From CAZRHR01 sp964578885 (lineage in GTDB: Bacteria > Bacteroidota > Bacteroidia > CAIKAF01), in the NCBI GenBank assembly GCA_964578885.1, contig CAZOEO010000011.1:34745-98744 (forward strand): a stretch of DNA of 64,000 nucleotides, written 5' to 3'. Position 1 is the stretch's first letter, and every line of letters begins with the position of its first letter. The notes beneath the pieces were generated by a model. That model did not search any database, had not been told where the DNA came from, and was given only the letters and a program-made list of their open reading frames with translations. Made by a program: the position numbers and the translations under genes. Below are positions 8,915 to 18,224 of this stretch, piece after piece.

Positions 8915-9775
8915 ATGCAGTTAGGTGCGTCCATTCCATTGCTGTATGCCCAATGGCTGAAAGACGGCCTGCACGTTATTCTTCATTTTTCCGGGCAGGG
9001 TGTGGCGCTTCCCTGGGACAAGGCCACGGATATGCTGAAGGAAACCCTTTGGGAAATGGAGGGCTTGTTGCGTTCTTCTTCTTATGATGGAGATGAAACG
9101 GTTCTTTTCTACGCACTTTTTCAAAGACTATGCTCCCAAAAGTTTGGGACGAAAGGCGTGTTTACGCTCGATGCATATCCGTCCGACCAACAACAGGCGA
9201 CCCTATTGGCGGAGGTTTTGCAGGAACGCCCCGGTGTTGTAGTGGAAACTACTCCGGTTTTCTCCTGGAAACGGCGCCTTTCCCGCATGGGCTTCTTTCT
9301 GTTGCTGATGTATCTTGCCGGAACCACCCTTTTGGGCGTGTATTTTTACTTTGATCATCAAAGGAATGTGGCAGAACTGGTGGAGAAAGAAAAAGCGTAT
9401 CAAACCCTTTTGGGTGATTATGAAAAGGTTTATGATGCCTATTATCAACTGGAAACCAAGTTTGTTCAACTGTCCAAAAGGCCCTATAGAAAGTTCATTC
9501 TTTCAGATACCACAAGGCGTATCGGTGCCGATGTGCACTGGTTTGCCGACGAAGGGGAAGTGATGCTGAATATAGATAGTTTACCTCCTTTGGATAGTGG
9601 TTTTTCTTATGTGGTTTTTGCCCGTACTGCTCGTGAAACCAAACCGATTGGCTCTTTTGACCAGCCTTTAAAAATGTTTGAAATGGGAGATTTTGATCCA
9701 GTTACGGCCCCCGTAGGGTTCATTATTAAAAAGGTAAAGGGTGATTTGGAGGAAATGGTCCTGTCCTCAAAATGA
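8915..9775 (+). CDS. Single-pass membrane protein with RskA-like (anti-sigma-K) C-terminal domain
   Basis: A 286-residue protein. Residues 1-120 are cytoplasmic in character, about 125-147 form one membrane segment, and about 150-187 are charged and helical (probable coiled coil). Residues 190-275 contain GADVHWFADEGEVMLNI, then LPPLDSGFSYVVFAR and a GSF...P.GFI ending. This layout, and the pattern of a Trp-containing strand, LPPL and FxxF...G, resemble the extracytoplasmic domain of RskA-type anti-sigma factors (PF10099). No ECF sigma-factor gene lies next to it, and the N-terminal half has no recognisable zinc-binding anti-sigma domain. It may therefore be a divergent sensor rather than a true anti-sigma factor. 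It is followed by a weak hairpin at 9794. Confidence 0.6.
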   Translation: MQLGASIPLLYAQWLKDGLHVILHFSGQGVALPWDKATDMLKETLWEMEGLLRSSSYDGDETVLFYALFQRLCSQKFGTKGVFTLDAYPSDQQQATLLAEVLQERPGVVVETTPVFSWKRRLSRMGFFLLLMYLAGTTLLGVYFYFDHQRNVAELVEKEKAYQTLLGDYEKVYDAYYQLETKFVQLSKRPYRKFILSDTTRRIGADVHWFADEGEVMLNIDSLPPLDSGFSYVVFARTARETKPIGSFDQPLKMFEMGDFDPVTAPVGFIIKKVKGDLEEMVLSSK

Positions 9776-9793
9776 GTATCATAGGTGATTATA

Positions 9794-9830
9794 TATGATT
9801 GTCCTCAAATCATAAAATTATTTTATTTTT
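9794..9830 (+). terminator. Weak terminator-like hairpin
   Basis: TATGATT (9794-9800) pairs with AATCATA (9808-9814) over a 7-nt loop and is followed by an A/T-rich, T-rich tract. It separates the RskA-like gene from the dab locus. Confidence 0.4.
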
Positions 9831-9880
9831 AAAATACATTGATAAATGGATGGTTTATTTGTAGTGCTGTTAAACAAATA

Positions 9881-10249
9881 ATGCGTCTCGTATACACGTT
9901 TTTTACTTTGTTCGTCATGGGATTTTTCACTTGGATTTCCGCATCCACAGTGTCCATTCCAGGCGGTCAGGCATTTCCCGATGCCCAGGTGAAAACGGCA
10001 CAGGGTCATTTTCAGCAGGCCACGCACATGGCGTGTTGTTTTGAAAGCGACGGACAAAGTTTTCGTCTCGTTCAGAAAAATATTAGCTTGGTTCCTTTAG
10101 GGTTCTCTGTTATTCTAAACGGACGTTATCATCAACAACGCCACACCGGAAAACCAAGACAGGGACATGTCCAAAAAAGTAATCATCCTTTGTATTTGCT
10201 CTATATGCAATTGAAGTTAGACTGGATTTACAGGAATATCATCGTTTGA
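9881..10249 (+). CDS. Small exported protein preceding dabA, unknown function
   Basis: The frame opens at 9839, but the ATG at 9881 gives a good signal peptide (MRLVYTFFTLFVMGFFTWIS), so that start is preferred (122 residues). The mature part has a Cys pair (ACCFES), several His and Lys residues and no known motif. It ends 31 bp before dabA on the same strand, so it probably leads the dab operon. A role in carbon uptake is possible by position only. No homologous family is recognised. Confidence 0.5.
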   Translation: MRLVYTFFTLFVMGFFTWISASTVSIPGGQAFPDAQVKTAQGHFQQATHMACCFESDGQSFRLVQKNISLVPLGFSVILNGRYHQQRHTGKPRQGHVQKSNHPLYLLYMQLKLDWIYRNIIV

Positions 10250-10280
10250 TTTTCTTGTTTTATCTTGTCTTTTTCAATAT

Positions 10281-12698
10281 ATGAGTCATTCAGCTGGTCA
10301 TCAACGACTTCATCGTTTACATACGTATTTACCTCACCAAGCGCCGTTACGTGATTTTATCCATCAAAATCCGCTTTCTGCGTTTCAAACACTGTCTTTT
10401 CACGAAGGGGCCAAAGCGGCTGCCGCGAGCTTCGGTTATGCCACCTACCCCAAGCTCACGTTTTTTCGCAACTGGTATATAAACAGTGGATTAAAAGAGG
10501 TAGAGTTGCTTGCTTTTTTAGAAAAGCGTTTTGCTGATAAAGCGATTTTTTGGTTACATAAACTGCTACATCAGTCTTACACAGAAACATGGGAAAGCGA
10601 AACAGGCCGACTTTACGCATGCTGGAAAAGTAGGGCCGGAATTGCCATGGGGAAAAAAGTATCTCCGAAACTTTTCCGTTGGGTGGGGGCCTATTTGGAC
10701 CAAGGCGTTTCCACTGGAACGTTGCCCGAAGTGCCGGTTGGTTTTCTTCCATTTTTGCGAAACCTGCATAAACAAAGCTGGACGCCGCTGTTTCGCAGCA
10801 AAAAAGTGGAAAAGTGGTTTTTAGACCCGAATCTTGAGCTGGAGACCTTGTTAGAAGCGGTGGTGGGTCGCGAAGAATGGTACGATAGATATCTCTGGGA
10901 TCAGGCGTGGAATCATCCCGGTTGGTCAGGTATGGTGGCGTATTTGGAGCGCCATCCCAAAGCGTTGTTTCAGCCACGACCCATTACTTTGGAGGAATTC
11001 ATCATGGTGGCGCTGTTGTTGGAGGCAGATGTGGTAGAAAAATCCGGAAAGCCATTGGCCGCTTACTTTTCGGATGAAAATCCATGGTCAACGGCTCCCG
11101 TTTTTCCCGAAGAACTTTTTACCGTATATGCCCTTTGGCAGGACATTCGAGAGTGGCATACGTACGAAAAGACCCTTTTTCAACTGAAGCCGATACGGGA
11201 AAAAGGAAAACAACCTAGATTTCAGGCTATATTTTGCATTGATGACCGGGAAGAGTCTCTTCGACGTCATGTGGAAGCGTTGGCGCCAGATGTAGAAACC
11301 TATGGGACGCCTGGATTTTTTCAGATGGATTGTACGTTTCTGCCATCGGGCGCGATAGAACCCATGAAAGTTTGTCCGGCCCCTATGACGCCGACCCATT
11401 CGGTTCGCGAAGTGGGAACGCAGAAAATGTACACCTTGTCGCGTCGTTTAGAAAAAGGCCCTCAGGGAATTGGTGGCGGTTGGCTTTACGCCCATCTTAC
11501 TGGATTTTGGTCGGCCCTTCAACTGGCTCAATCCATCTTTTTTCCACGTCCTACGCCCCTTATGGTGTCGTCTTTTCATCACATGCATCCACAGCATGCA
11601 TTGAGTTATAAGGCGGAGGAATCTCCGGATGGTTTTACCCTGGAAGAACAGGTGTTTCGTGTTCGGCAGTTTTTAGAGAACATGGGTTTGCGTGCGCCTT
11701 TTGCACAGTTGATTTACGTGGTGGGTCACGGCGCCAGTAGCACCAATAATACCCATTATGCGGGTTACGATTGTGGGGCTTGTTCAGGAAGAAGCGGTTC
11801 CGTGAATGCCCGTTTGATTTCCGCTATGGCGAATGATCCGGTGGTTCGTGCAGCTTTGCAAAGTCAGGGAATTCACCTTCCACCCACCACTACGTTTATG
11901 GGTGCTCTACATGACACGACCATGGATGAAATTCAGTATTTCCCCGATGCGCCACTTTCTTCTCTCCAGGAAAAACAATGGAAGGAAGACCAGCATATTT
12001 TTTTACGTGCATTGGAAAATAATGCCGTAGAACGTTCTGAAAAGTTTCCGTTTTTTCCGAAAGGAATGTCTTCCAAAGCCATCCATGAACGGGTAAAAAA
12101 GCGGGCACAAAGTTTTTTCGAGCCCAGGCCGGAGTGGAATCACGCGACCAATGCCTTGTGTTTGATTGGTCGAAGATCCTTGTCGCGGGACGTGAATCTT
12201 CAGCGTCGGGCCTTTTTACAATCGTACGATCCGGAATCTGATGCAGATGGGCATATTTTGTTGAATCTTTTGCAAGCGGTAACACCGGTAACGGGCGGCA
12301 TCAATCTTGAATATTATTTTTCCGCGGTGGCGCCGGAGCGTCTGGGTGCGGGTTCAAAATTACCGCATAATGTGGTGGGAATGATTGGTGTAGCCAACGG
12401 CATCGATGGCGATTTGCGCCCGGGCTTGCCTGAACAAATGATCCAAATTCACGACCCCATTCGTTTGTTGGTGATTGTAGAGCAACGTCCGGACATCATT
12501 GCCAACGTCTTGCAACAACACCCATCTCTTTTGTCATGGTACAATCATCAGTGGTTGCATTTGGTGGCGCTTTCGCCCGACGATGGCCTTTTGTATTATT
12601 GGCAGGAAGGCGTCTTCTTACCATTTACTTCCTTTTTCTCTTCATCGAGTGCGCTTTCTGAAAAGATAGCATCCTCTTCGTTATCTGCAACAGTATGA
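10281..12698 (+). CDS. dabA: DabA, inorganic-carbon (CO2/bicarbonate) accumulation subunit (DUF2309/UPF0753)
   Basis: An 805-residue soluble subunit, beta-carbonic-anhydrase-like, of the DAB energy-coupled inorganic-carbon pump. The zinc site and catalytic residues are visible: Cys319 and Asp321 in FCIDDREES, His483 in VVGHGASS, and Cys498 in YDCGACSGRSG. The spacings Cys-x-Asp and His to Cys (15 residues) equal those of Halothiobacillus DabA (C351, D353, H524, C539). DabA is believed to hydrate CO2 one way to bicarbonate in the cytoplasm, driven by ion flow through DabB. Its stop overlaps the dabB start by 4 bp (ATGA), indicating translational coupling. Confidence 0.93.
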   Translation: MSHSAGHQRLHRLHTYLPHQAPLRDFIHQNPLSAFQTLSFHEGAKAAAASFGYATYPKLTFFRNWYINSGLKEVELLAFLEKRFADKAIFWLHKLLHQSYTETWESETGRLYACWKSRAGIAMGKKVSPKLFRWVGAYLDQGVSTGTLPEVPVGFLPFLRNLHKQSWTPLFRSKKVEKWFLDPNLELETLLEAVVGREEWYDRYLWDQAWNHPGWSGMVAYLERHPKALFQPRPITLEEFIMVALLLEADVVEKSGKPLAAYFSDENPWSTAPVFPEELFTVYALWQDIREWHTYEKTLFQLKPIREKGKQPRFQAIFCIDDREESLRRHVEALAPDVETYGTPGFFQMDCTFLPSGAIEPMKVCPAPMTPTHSVREVGTQKMYTLSRRLEKGPQGIGGGWLYAHLTGFWSALQLAQSIFFPRPTPLMVSSFHHMHPQHALSYKAEESPDGFTLEEQVFRVRQFLENMGLRAPFAQLIYVVGHGASSTNNTHYAGYDCGACSGRSGSVNARLISAMANDPVVRAALQSQGIHLPPTTTFMGALHDTTMDEIQYFPDAPLSSLQEKQWKEDQHIFLRALENNAVERSEKFPFFPKGMSSKAIHERVKKRAQSFFEPRPEWNHATNALCLIGRRSLSRDVNLQRRAFLQSYDPESDADGHILLNLLQAVTPVTGGINLEYYFSAVAPERLGAGSKLPHNVVGMIGVANGIDGDLRPGLPEQMIQIHDPIRLLVIVEQRPDIIANVLQQHPSLLSWYNHQWLHLVALSPDDGLLYYWQEGVFLPFTSFFSSSSALSEKIASSSLSATV

Positions 12699-14539
12699 AT
12701 TCCTGGATGGTCGCATTACCGGTAGGCATTCCTTTTTTAGGTTTCGCCCTCCTTTTTCTATTTCAATTTCTTTCTCCCCGTCTGCTTTCCAAAGGGATTT
12801 GGATTGGTGCTCTGGCGTCCTTATTTAGCGTCATTGGGCTATTGGTGGTTTGGTTATCCCGAGAAGAAAGTCAGCTTCACATTGTGGAGTATCAGCTGTA
12901 TCAGGACGAACATTACCAGTTTACCATTGCGTTTTTACTGGATTATATTTCCCTGAGTTTTGTGTTGGCTGGTCATGTGCTGGCCCTGCTTATTTTCCGG
13001 CTTTCGCATATGTATGTGGCGGGGGAGAAGGGATACGCCCGCTTTTTTTACACATTATTTTTCTTTCTTACGGGTTATAGCCTTGCGGTGCTTTCCGGGA
13101 ATTTTGAAACCTTGCTGTTGGGTTGGGAAATCTTAGGATTATCGTCTTTTATGTTGGTGGCTTTTTACCGGGAACGCTATTTGCCGGTGAAGCATGCCGT
13201 GCGTATTTTTTCTGTGTATCGCATTGGAGATGTGGCATTGCTATTGGCACTTTGGGCCAGCCATCATTACTGGCACCAGAACATTGCCTTTGAGACCTTG
13301 TCTCATACCGTTTTGGTACATGCCCAGTGGGCGTCTCATCCGGGTGTAGCCAGCATTATTACCGGTTTAATTTTTCTGGCCGCCATGATTAAATCGGCGC
13401 AGTTTCCTTTTTCCTCGTGGCTGCCTCGCGCCATGGAAGGGCCAACGCCTTCGTCTGCCATTTTTTATGGTGCCTTATCGGTGCATTTAGGCGTATTTCT
13501 GCTGATGCGTACTTTTCCGTTTTGGGAACCGATGACGGGCATGCGTATTTTGTTGGGCATGCTGGGTGCGCTCACCGCCTTTTATGGATATAGTGTAGCG
13601 AGAACCCAATATACCATCAAGGCACAGATTGCCTATGCTTCCATTGCGCAAATCGGTATCATGTGGATTACTCTTGCATTTGGACAGCGAGAAATGGCTT
13701 TGATACACATGCTTGGGAATGCGGGACTTCGCACGTATCAGCTGTTGGTTTCTCCATCTGTAGTAAGTTATACTATTCGTGCACAGCGTTTTGGTTTTCA
13801 TTTACGATCATTTAAGGTGCGTTCCGGATGGATACAGCGGTTGCAAGCCACTCTTTTTGTGCACGGATTATTTGAATGGCATTTGGATACATGGCTGAAT
13901 CATTGGTTTTTCGGACCATGGCAGCGCATGGGCAGTGCGTTGGTACGTTTGCCGCTGTGGCTTTTGTGGATGATGGTGTTGGCTGTGCCGGTGTTGGCCA
14001 TGTGGCTTCCGCCCGACGGATCGGCGTGGGTTTCTGCATTGGTGGCATTGTTTGCCGTGGTGAGGGCATTCGGGGAAAAGAGAAATCCGTTGCTGTCGTG
14101 GACCATGGCTTTTATCGGACAAGTTTGGCTAGCTGTGTCGGTTGGTTTGCACCAAAACGATGGAACGGGGCACGTGCTCTGGTATTTTGGTGGATTGGTG
14201 CCTTCTTTTCTTTTGGGATTAGCTTGCTTGTTTTGGCTTAGAAAAAGACAAGTTGCCCATTTCAACTTGTATCGATATCAGGGCTTTGGTGCCAAGTACA
14301 CCCGGCTTTCCGCGTTGTTTTTTCTGGCCACATTAGGCGCTTCCGGTTTTCCGATTACACCCATGTTTATTGGAGAAGATTTGCTACTGACCCATATAGA
14401 ATTAGATCACCCGGGACTCGCCATCCTTTTTGCCCTGGTATATTTTGGAAACGGCATTGTGCTGATTCGCCACTATGCCCGTTTGTTTTTGGGACCTAAT
14501 CCGCAGCAGGCACCCAGACAAGCATTAATGACTTCTTAA
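12695..14539 (+). CDS. dabB: DabB, NuoL/MrpA-type proton- or sodium-conducting membrane subunit
   Basis: A 614-residue polytopic membrane protein of the proton-conducting transporter family (PF00361; related to NuoL and MrpA). The core segment contains LLGWEILGLSSFMLVAFYRER and later AAMIKSAQFPFSSWLPRAMEGPTPSSA, with the conserved Lys and Pro residues of the antiporter-like channel. Compared with NuoL it lacks the very long C-terminal lateral helix, as expected for DabB. It starts within the dabA stop codon and is 25 bp upstream of the first sulP. Together with DabA it forms a two-gene inorganic-carbon pump. Confidence 0.92.
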   Translation: MNSWMVALPVGIPFLGFALLFLFQFLSPRLLSKGIWIGALASLFSVIGLLVVWLSREESQLHIVEYQLYQDEHYQFTIAFLLDYISLSFVLAGHVLALLIFRLSHMYVAGEKGYARFFYTLFFFLTGYSLAVLSGNFETLLLGWEILGLSSFMLVAFYRERYLPVKHAVRIFSVYRIGDVALLLALWASHHYWHQNIAFETLSHTVLVHAQWASHPGVASIITGLIFLAAMIKSAQFPFSSWLPRAMEGPTPSSAIFYGALSVHLGVFLLMRTFPFWEPMTGMRILLGMLGALTAFYGYSVARTQYTIKAQIAYASIAQIGIMWITLAFGQREMALIHMLGNAGLRTYQLLVSPSVVSYTIRAQRFGFHLRSFKVRSGWIQRLQATLFVHGLFEWHLDTWLNHWFFGPWQRMGSALVRLPLWLLWMMVLAVPVLAMWLPPDGSAWVSALVALFAVVRAFGEKRNPLLSWTMAFIGQVWLAVSVGLHQNDGTGHVLWYFGGLVPSFLLGLACLFWLRKRQVAHFNLYRYQGFGAKYTRLSALFFLATLGASGFPITPMFIGEDLLLTHIELDHPGLAILFALVYFGNGIVLIRHYARLFLGPNPQQAPRQALMTS

Positions 14540-14564
14540 CAACACAACACAAAAACTTTTGATT

Positions 14565-16142
14565 ATGAAAACGAAACAAAAGTTTTTTATCCCAGCGACT
14601 TTTTTCCCGGCCCAATGGTCTGGGGAAGCCATGTCTGGTGCGCTGGTTTTTATGCTGGCTTTGCCGCTTTGTCTTGGTATTGCGAAAGCCAGTGGCTTTC
14701 CGGCGGCCATGGGAGTGCTTACTGCCATGATTGGAGGATTTATGAGTCTTTTTTTCCGTGTTTCGCCTTTGGCCATTAAAGGTCCGGCGGCTGGACTCAT
14801 CACCTTGTGTGCGTCTTCTGTGCAAACTTTCGGTGGTGGCGAACATGGGTGGGAAGTGACCGCTGCCATTATTTTGGTGATGGCCGTTCTTCAAATCGTG
14901 TTGGGGTGGCTCCGGATGGGCAGCATGAGCGATTTTTTTCCGCAGGCTGCCGTTCATGGCATGTTGGCGGCTATTGGGCTCATTATCATTGCGAAGCAGA
15001 TTCCTGTTCTTTTGGGAGATGAACCTTCGTTGTATGCCGGAGAATCGCCGCTGGAACTATATCTGCATCTGCCGAAATGGATTGCATCTGCCCATTGGCG
15101 TATTGCATTAATTGGAATTTCAGGTCTGGCACTTATGTTTATTTTGCCAAAAATCAAGCTGAATTGGATGAAGAAGGTGCCTGCGCCTATGTGGGTTCTC
15201 ATGTTCACCGTTCCTTTGGCATTGAGTTTACATTTTCAGGAAAATGAACCGGCTTATTCCTTAGTGGAGATTGGTCCTTTCTGGGATACGCTGGCTTTTC
15301 GTCCCGATTTTTCTGAATGGACGCAATGGGTGTTTTGGAAATATGTTATCATGTTTTTGTTTGTAAGTTCTTTAGAATCATTACTTACAGTAAAAGCCTT
15401 AGATAACCTTGATCCCATGAAACGTACCTCTTCCTACAATGGAGAACTCATTGGTCAGGGTGCGGGAAATGTGGTTTCCGGTTTATTGGGAGGTTTGCCC
15501 ATGATTTCCGAAGTGGTGCGAAGTACGGCCAATGTGAAATTTGGAGGAAGAACGCGGTGGGCGAATTTTTTTCATGCTTTGTTTCTCACGTTGGCCATGA
15601 TTTTTTTGGTGCCCTGGATTTCCATGATTCCCAATGCAGCGCTGGCCGCTATGCTCATTTATGCAGGTTATAACCTGGCGTCTCCCATGCAATTCAAACA
15701 TATTAAAGAGATTGGATTGGATCAATTGGCCATTTTTCTCGTGACCATTGCCGTGACCCTTTGGGAAGATTTGCTTCTTGGGATTTTTGCGGGTATTGTA
15801 TTGAAAGTCATTATTCATTTAGTGCGAGGTGCGCAGTGGAAGGATTTGTTTCGGTCACGTGTAAAAGTAACAGAGCATGCGGACGGAATCACGCTTCAGT
15901 TGAGCGGATCAGCCTTATTTACCAACATGATTGATTTTAAGAAAAAGGCGGGGCCATGGTTATCTGGAGAGCAACCTGTTTGGATTGATTTTTCCGGTTT
16001 AAGGATGGCTGACCATTCCTTTTTATTGTATTTAGATCATTTTTCGCGGCAAAAAAGAGAAAAAGGACAAGAAATACACTGGGTGGGATTGGACCAAATG
16101 CGCACGCAATCGGACCACCCCCTGGCCTCCAGATGGGTCTAA
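14565..16142 (+). CDS. SulP-family anion (probable bicarbonate) transporter, copy 1
   Basis: A 525-residue multi-pass transporter. The ATG at 14565 is preferred over the TTG at 14559. The SulP signature region is clear: LALPLCLGIAKASGFP, then LAIKGPAAGLITL in the TM3 region, and FFPQAAVHGMLAAIGLIIIAKQ. The transporter core (about 15-430) is followed by a short STAS-like C-terminal domain (about 445-525). SulP proteins move sulfate, bicarbonate or other anions; BicA is a Na+/bicarbonate SulP. The position directly after dabAB argues for bicarbonate, but no sequence motif proves it. The next gene is a close paralogue in tandem. Confidence 0.88.
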   Translation: MKTKQKFFIPATFFPAQWSGEAMSGALVFMLALPLCLGIAKASGFPAAMGVLTAMIGGFMSLFFRVSPLAIKGPAAGLITLCASSVQTFGGGEHGWEVTAAIILVMAVLQIVLGWLRMGSMSDFFPQAAVHGMLAAIGLIIIAKQIPVLLGDEPSLYAGESPLELYLHLPKWIASAHWRIALIGISGLALMFILPKIKLNWMKKVPAPMWVLMFTVPLALSLHFQENEPAYSLVEIGPFWDTLAFRPDFSEWTQWVFWKYVIMFLFVSSLESLLTVKALDNLDPMKRTSSYNGELIGQGAGNVVSGLLGGLPMISEVVRSTANVKFGGRTRWANFFHALFLTLAMIFLVPWISMIPNAALAAMLIYAGYNLASPMQFKHIKEIGLDQLAIFLVTIAVTLWEDLLLGIFAGIVLKVIIHLVRGAQWKDLFRSRVKVTEHADGITLQLSGSALFTNMIDFKKKAGPWLSGEQPVWIDFSGLRMADHSFLLYLDHFSRQKREKGQEIHWVGLDQMRTQSDHPLASRWV

Positions 16143-16223
16143 CCGCAAATAGGTAGACGTCAATTTGTGTTTAAAGCTGAAAATTACTTGTAGTTTTGAG
16201 CCAACAACACAAAATAGGCTTTC

Positions 16224-17720
16224 TTGTTTCAGCATCTTAAGCAACACTGGAAATCCGACTTGCTGGCAGGATTTATGGTGAGTGTTCTGGCTCTACCTTT
16301 ATGTCTGGGGATTGCCAAAGCCAGCGGATTTCCGCCTGTAATGGGCGTTTTTTCTGCCATATTGGGTGGAATCATTCCCTTGTTTTTCTCGCCATCGGAA
16401 TCTGCCATTAAAGGACCTGCGGCTGGTTTAATTACCATTTGTGCCGCTACATTGACCGATTTGGGAGGAGGTGAGCAAGGTTGGATGTTGATTTCCGCTG
16501 CCATTGTGGTCATGTCTTTGTTTCAAATGGCTTTGGGCATTTTTCGTTTGGGTGGCATTGCCGATTTTTTTCCACGCCCCGTCGTACAGGGATTGCTTTC
16601 GGCCATCGGACTGATTATTGTGGCCAAGCAACTTCCGGTTTTATTGGGTTTGCCTCCCGAACCTTTTGCCACACTTTCTCCGTTGGAAACCTTTTTTACG
16701 GTATTTACTCAGTTGTCTAAGGTGCATCTTACCCTTTTACCCATAGGTCTGTTCTCGTTGATTGTTATGTTTTTGATTCCGTGGTTGGGCTGGAAAAAAG
16801 TGCCGGCGCCCCTGGTGGTGCTGTTGTTTGTGATTCCCTGGTCCATGATTCAACCGCTCCATCATTTGCCGGATGCTTTGGTGCAAATTGGAAATCCTTG
16901 GGATAGCTTACAATGGCGTCCCGATTTTTCCGGTCTTCTTCTTCCTTTGTTCTGGAAAGGCGTGTTTATTTTATGGTTTGTGAGTAGTTTGGAGTCGGTG
17001 CTCGTGTTAAAGGCTGTAGACCAGCTGGATCCATGGAAAAGAGAAAGTCCACTTAATGGAGATTTAATAGCACAAGGGGCCTCTAATTTTGTGTCGGGCT
17101 GGCTGGGTGGATTGCCCGTGATTTCCGAAGTGTTGCGTTCTTCCGTGAGCTTACATACGGGCGGCAGAACACGCTGGGCCAATGCTTTCCATGCCCTTTT
17201 TCTCTTTTTAGCCATTTGTTTTTGTGTGCCTTTGTTGGAGAAAATTCCAAATGCTGCGCTGGCCGCCATGCTCATTTTTGCCGGATACAGGCTGGCTTCG
17301 CCCCAACATTTTAAAACAGTATACCAAATGGGTTGGTCACCATTTCTGGTTTTTCTGGTGACGGTTTTTCTGACCCTGAGTTTCGATTTGTTGTATGGTG
17401 TCGCCATTGGCATGTTGCTGAAATTTGTATTTCATTTGGCACAGGGCGCCAGATTAAAGGATTTGTTTCGGGTACAAATGTCGCTGAGGACCGAAGGAAG
17501 TACCGCTTATCTCTCTTTATCTGGTGCAGCTGCATTCACTAATATTTACATGTTCAAGAAGAAGTTGCAAATAGCCAAAGAGGTAAAGCGGTTGCATGTG
17601 GACGCGGAGCATCTTTATTTTAAGGATCATTCCTTTCTCCAATTTTTTGCGTTGCAACAAAAGAAATGGGAAGCGCGTGGAGTAGAAGTCATAACGCCGC
17701 CCTCTTTCCTTGAAAAATAA
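16224..17720 (+). CDS. SulP-family anion (probable bicarbonate) transporter, copy 2
   Basis: A 498-residue paralogue of the gene upstream, aligning along its whole length with shared blocks such as LPLCLGIAKASGFP, AIKGPAAGLIT and GGRTRWANxFHALF. The first in-frame start is a TTG at 16224 with a stop three codons upstream of it. The nearest ATG (16274) would remove part of the first membrane segment, so TTG is the likely start. The STAS-like tail (about 425-498) is slightly shorter than in copy 1. The spacing of 81 bp suggests the same transcript. The pair probably arose by tandem duplication and then diverged. Confidence 0.86.
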   Translation: MFQHLKQHWKSDLLAGFMVSVLALPLCLGIAKASGFPPVMGVFSAILGGIIPLFFSPSESAIKGPAAGLITICAATLTDLGGGEQGWMLISAAIVVMSLFQMALGIFRLGGIADFFPRPVVQGLLSAIGLIIVAKQLPVLLGLPPEPFATLSPLETFFTVFTQLSKVHLTLLPIGLFSLIVMFLIPWLGWKKVPAPLVVLLFVIPWSMIQPLHHLPDALVQIGNPWDSLQWRPDFSGLLLPLFWKGVFILWFVSSLESVLVLKAVDQLDPWKRESPLNGDLIAQGASNFVSGWLGGLPVISEVLRSSVSLHTGGRTRWANAFHALFLFLAICFCVPLLEKIPNAALAAMLIFAGYRLASPQHFKTVYQMGWSPFLVFLVTVFLTLSFDLLYGVAIGMLLKFVFHLAQGARLKDLFRVQMSLRTEGSTAYLSLSGAAAFTNIYMFKKKLQIAKEVKRLHVDAEHLYFKDHSFLQFFALQQKKWEARGVEVITPPSFLEK

Positions 17721-17763
17721 GCCGAATGATCGTTATTACCGGTTTTCTAACTATTTTTACGCC

Positions 17764-18138
17764 ATGCCTCGTGGGTCTGCCATTTTGCTGATTTTTTCGT
17801 TGCTGTTTCCTTTTTTACTAAAAAATGGAGCCTTATTGCAGTTTTACAATACCTCCCTTTTTTCCCGCAAAGCAAAATGTGAACAAGTAACTCTGGTGAC
17901 TTGCGCAGGTAAGTGCCAGTTGGTAAAGGTGATGAAAGAAATTCCCTCTAGTCAGCATCCGTCTTCCTTTCCATGGGTAATGGATTTTGAGCTTTCACCC
18001 TTTGAACTTCCGGTTAAAGCAAGTGAACCAACGACGTTATCTTATTTTAAATCTCAGGTATTCATTCACTTAACTGCGCAAATTCGAAAAGGATTTGCCA
18101 TTCCTTCTGAGCATCCACCCGCTTTTTTCATCGTTTAA
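17764..18138 (+). CDS. Small membrane-anchored protein with CxxxC (CAGKC) motif
   Basis: The frame opens with a TTG at 17710, inside the end of sulP copy 2. The ATG at 17764 places a hydrophobic segment directly at the N-terminus and is preferred (124 residues). A single N-terminal hydrophobic segment (about 5-27) is followed by a Cys and then CAGKC at residues 47-51. From memory, Bacteroidota often encode short proteins of this form (membrane anchor, then C-x-GKC) beside MbnP/MbnH-like genes; this was not checked. A metal-binding or thiol role is an inference. It is followed 86 bp later by the MbnP-like gene. Confidence 0.6.
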   Translation: MPRGSAILLIFSLLFPFLLKNGALLQFYNTSLFSRKAKCEQVTLVTCAGKCQLVKVMKEIPSSQHPSSFPWVMDFELSPFELPVKASEPTTLSYFKSQVFIHLTAQIRKGFAIPSEHPPAFFIV

Positions 18139-18224
18139 TGTTGTTGTCGTCAGGATTACTTTGGGTTCCTGATAATTAAGTGTGCAGCAAAAGCTGTTTG
18201 TGTTTCATTTTTACAAACGAAGTG

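Noticed and set aside
10456..10977. 173-codon minus-strand frame opposite dabA
   Set aside because: Shadow of dabA; the plus-strand product contains all DabA active-site residues.
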